Shown here in pieces: positions 48,499 to 49,782 of a stretch of DNA of 49,782 nucleotides. Made by a program: the position numbers and the translations under genes. Source of the DNA: Phycisphaerales bacterium (lineage in GTDB: Bacteria > Planctomycetota > Phycisphaerae > Phycisphaerales > UBA1924); the NCBI GenBank assembly GCA_019750095.1, contig JAIEOW010000087.1, forward strand, positions 1 to 49,782, in the 5' to 3' direction. How positions within the stretch are numbered: the first letter of the stretch is position 1; each line of letters opens with the position of its first letter. Under the pieces are notes generated by a model. That model had not been told where the DNA came from. It saw nothing but the letters and a program-made list of their open reading frames with translations, and did not search any database.

Positions 48499-49674
48499 AT
48501 GAACACCCCCGTCATCGTCGCCGCCCGTCGCACGCCCATCGGCAAGTTCTTCGGCGGGCTTTCCAAAGTCCCAAGCCCCGTGCTCGGCTCCTATGCCCTG
48601 CAAGCCGTCCTCAACGATGTGCCCGTCAAGGATCACATCGACGAGGTGCTTATGGGCTGCGTGTTGCAAGCCGGCCTGGGTCAGAATCCGGCACGGCAGG
48701 CCGCTCTGAAAGCAGGGCTCCCCAGCACGATGTCGGCAATGACCGTAAACAAAGTCTGCGGCTCGGGCCTCGAAGCCGTCATGCGCGCCGCCGCCGCCAT
48801 CAAGGCTGGCGACGCCGAGTGCATCCTTGCCGGCGGCATGGAGAACATGACCGCGGCCCCCCACTTCGCCCGCGTGCGCGAAGGTGTGAAATACGGCCCG
48901 GCCCCGATGGAAGATCACATGGCCTACGACGGCCTGCGATGCGCTTTCGAAGCGTGCGCCATGGGCGACAGCGCGGACTTCATCGCCACCAAGTACGGCA
49001 TCACCCGCGCCGAGCAGGATCGTTTCGCCGTGCAAAGCCACCAGCGCGCCGCCGAGGCGATCAAACAGGGCTGGTTCAAGAGTGAGATCATCGCCCTCTC
49101 CGGCGAGCAGTGCATGGACAAGAAGTCGCCGGGGGTCGCCAACGACGAGGGCGTGCGCGCCGAGACCACGCTCGACGCCGTGAGCAAGCTCCGCCCCGCC
49201 TTCAGCAAGGAAGGCACCGTGACCGCGGCGAATGCCAGCCAGATCTCCGACGGCGCGGCCGCCGTCTGCGTCATGAGCCACGCCAAGGCCGAGAAACTCG
49301 GCATCAAGCCCATCGCCAAGATCATCAGCTATCACACCTCGGGCGTCGCCCCGAAAGAGATCTTCGCCGCCCCGATCACCGGCATTCAGGGCGTCCTTGC
49401 CAAGGCCAACCTGAAGATCAGCGACATCGATCTCTTCGAGATCAACGAGGCCTTCGCCGCCCAGGCCCTCTGCAACATCAAAGAACTCGGCATCCCCGAA
49501 ACCAAGCTCAACATCTGCGGCGGCGGCGTCGCCCTCGGCCACCCCATCGGCGCCAGCGGCGCCCGCGTGCTGGTCACGCTGCTCCACCAGCTCAAGCGCA
49601 CGGGCGGCAAGCGCGGCTTGGCGGCGCTCTGCCTGGGCGGGGGAAACTCGGTGGCGATGGTTGTTGAGGTGTGA
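48499..49674 (+). CDS. Acetyl-CoA C-acyltransferase (thiolase)
   Basis: This 391-residue thiolase condenses two acetyl-CoA or cleaves 3-ketoacyl-CoA. The nucleophile Cys87 is in NKVCGSGLEA; GGGVALGHPIGASGARVL carries His349, and CLGGGNSVAM carries Cys378. The N-terminal VIVAARRTPIGKFFGGL is typical of acetoacetyl-CoA thiolases (AtoB/PhaA). The full length suggests a working biosynthetic or degradative enzyme. No beta-oxidation or PHB genes adjoin it. The ATG has no clear Shine-Dalgarno. Confidence 0.93.
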   Translation: MNTPVIVAARRTPIGKFFGGLSKVPSPVLGSYALQAVLNDVPVKDHIDEVLMGCVLQAGLGQNPARQAALKAGLPSTMSAMTVNKVCGSGLEAVMRAAAAIKAGDAECILAGGMENMTAAPHFARVREGVKYGPAPMEDHMAYDGLRCAFEACAMGDSADFIATKYGITRAEQDRFAVQSHQRAAEAIKQGWFKSEIIALSGEQCMDKKSPGVANDEGVRAETTLDAVSKLRPAFSKEGTVTAANASQISDGAAAVCVMSHAKAEKLGIKPIAKIISYHTSGVAPKEIFAAPITGIQGVLAKANLKISDIDLFEINEAFAAQALCNIKELGIPETKLNICGGGVALGHPIGASGARVLVTLLHQLKRTGGKRGLAALCLGGGNSVAMVVEV

Positions 49675-49724
49675 ACCCACGCCGTAAGACCTTGGCAGAA
49701 AACTCGAATGCCATTCAGTTATCG

Positions 49725-49782
49725 ATGGAGTGGCGGTTGAGGAGCCATGTGGTGGATTGGGAGCGGGGGCGGGTCATGACGG
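49725..49782 (+). CDS. folP: Partial open frame: probable N-terminus of dihydropteroate synthase
   Basis: From an ATG at 49725 the frame runs to the end of the window. The 19 residues MEWRLRSHVVDWERGRVMT match the usual lead-in of dihydropteroate synthase (W, then a basic and hydrophobic strand, then a VM before the GILNVTPDSFSDGG motif), which should come next outside the window. This rests on a short pattern only and could be wrong. Confidence 0.35.
   Translation, partial: MEWRLRSHVVDWERGRVMT

Noticed and set aside
48322..49680. A 452-residue minus-strand open frame opposite the thiolase
   Set aside because: The thiolase has all catalytic motifs; the antisense frame is the usual Gly/Ala/Asp/Val-rich shadow in GC-rich DNA.
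1..49782. CRISPR arrays, prophage genes, transposases, integrases and selenocysteine genes
   Set aside because: I looked for regular direct repeats with unique spacers and for the protein families, and found none.

Overview
The window looks like chromosome from a GC-rich planctomycete, most likely class Phycisphaerae. Several exported proteins end in PEP-CTERM-type tails (a V-P-A-P segment, a hydrophobic stretch, then an Arg cluster at the last residues), and one exported protein ends in two copies of an acidic LADxFTFLNAWF motif. There is also a CsrA with a short insertion, several membrane-anchored zinc-ribbon proteins, and many starts with weak or absent Shine-Dalgarno sequences. This assignment rests on gene content and composition, not on a marker-gene search. 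Most genes are conserved housekeeping or planctomycete-type accessory genes. There is no prophage, CRISPR array, transposase or integrase.

Left part (1-18 kb). A tRNA-Thr is followed by two exported surface-type proteins on the minus strand, one of them a DUF839/PhoX-like PEP-CTERM protein interrupted by an in-frame TGA. Next come a BaiN/HI0933-type flavoprotein, csrA, a 2-oxoadipate dioxygenase/decarboxylase (HglS/YdcJ, DUF1338), a sigma-54 response regulator, and a split fructose-type PTS (IIC and IIB) divergent from a MalK/UgpC-type ABC ATPase. These are followed by a SpoIIE-type phosphatase, a 65-residue protein that is almost only signal peptide plus sorting tail, a cobalamin-binding/MeaB GTPase fusion, a DUF4010 membrane protein, a class I glutamine amidotransferase-like hydrolase, a DUF4340 protein and tRNA-Val.

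Middle part (18-36 kb). Here are lnt, a HEAT-repeat lipoprotein, a 373-bp gap with a large imperfect inverted repeat, a coiled-coil membrane protein with two small followers, and nadC. An ECF sigma factor overlaps a probable anti-sigma membrane protein, and an exported 622-residue protein follows. Then come typA behind an extreme C-tract (G-quadruplex on the other strand), an M32 carboxypeptidase, tRNA-Pro, a DUF3626 gene and a methyltransferase. A 13-bp exact copy of the tRNA-Pro 3' end lies on the far side of the DUF3626 gene, so this 1.2-kb piece looks like a minimal tRNA-targeted insertion. A TPR-HEFWH-PDZ metalloprotease and another PEP-CTERM-like protein close this part.

Right part (36-49.8 kb). 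A parS-like 14-bp palindrome lies upstream of thyX. After thyX come three zinc-ribbon genes, the first two membrane-anchored and the last two starting in ATGA overlaps. These are followed by a CBM48-like protein, a DUF4139 protein, a 1024-residue FAD/Fe-S dehydrogenase (YdiJ-like), a CDGSH protein, a MoxR ATPase, a fourth zinc-ribbon membrane protein coupled to a small metallopeptidase, a thiolase and the probable first codons of folP.

Functional links that can be argued: HglS makes D-2-hydroxyglutarate from 2-oxoadipate, and a YdiJ-type dehydrogenase can oxidise it to 2-oxoglutarate, so the two may serve the same lysine/2-aminoadipate route although they are 35 kb apart. The PTS IIC-IIB pair and the sigma-54 regulator may form one minus-strand operon. 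The ECF/anti-sigma pair may control the exported 622-residue protein.
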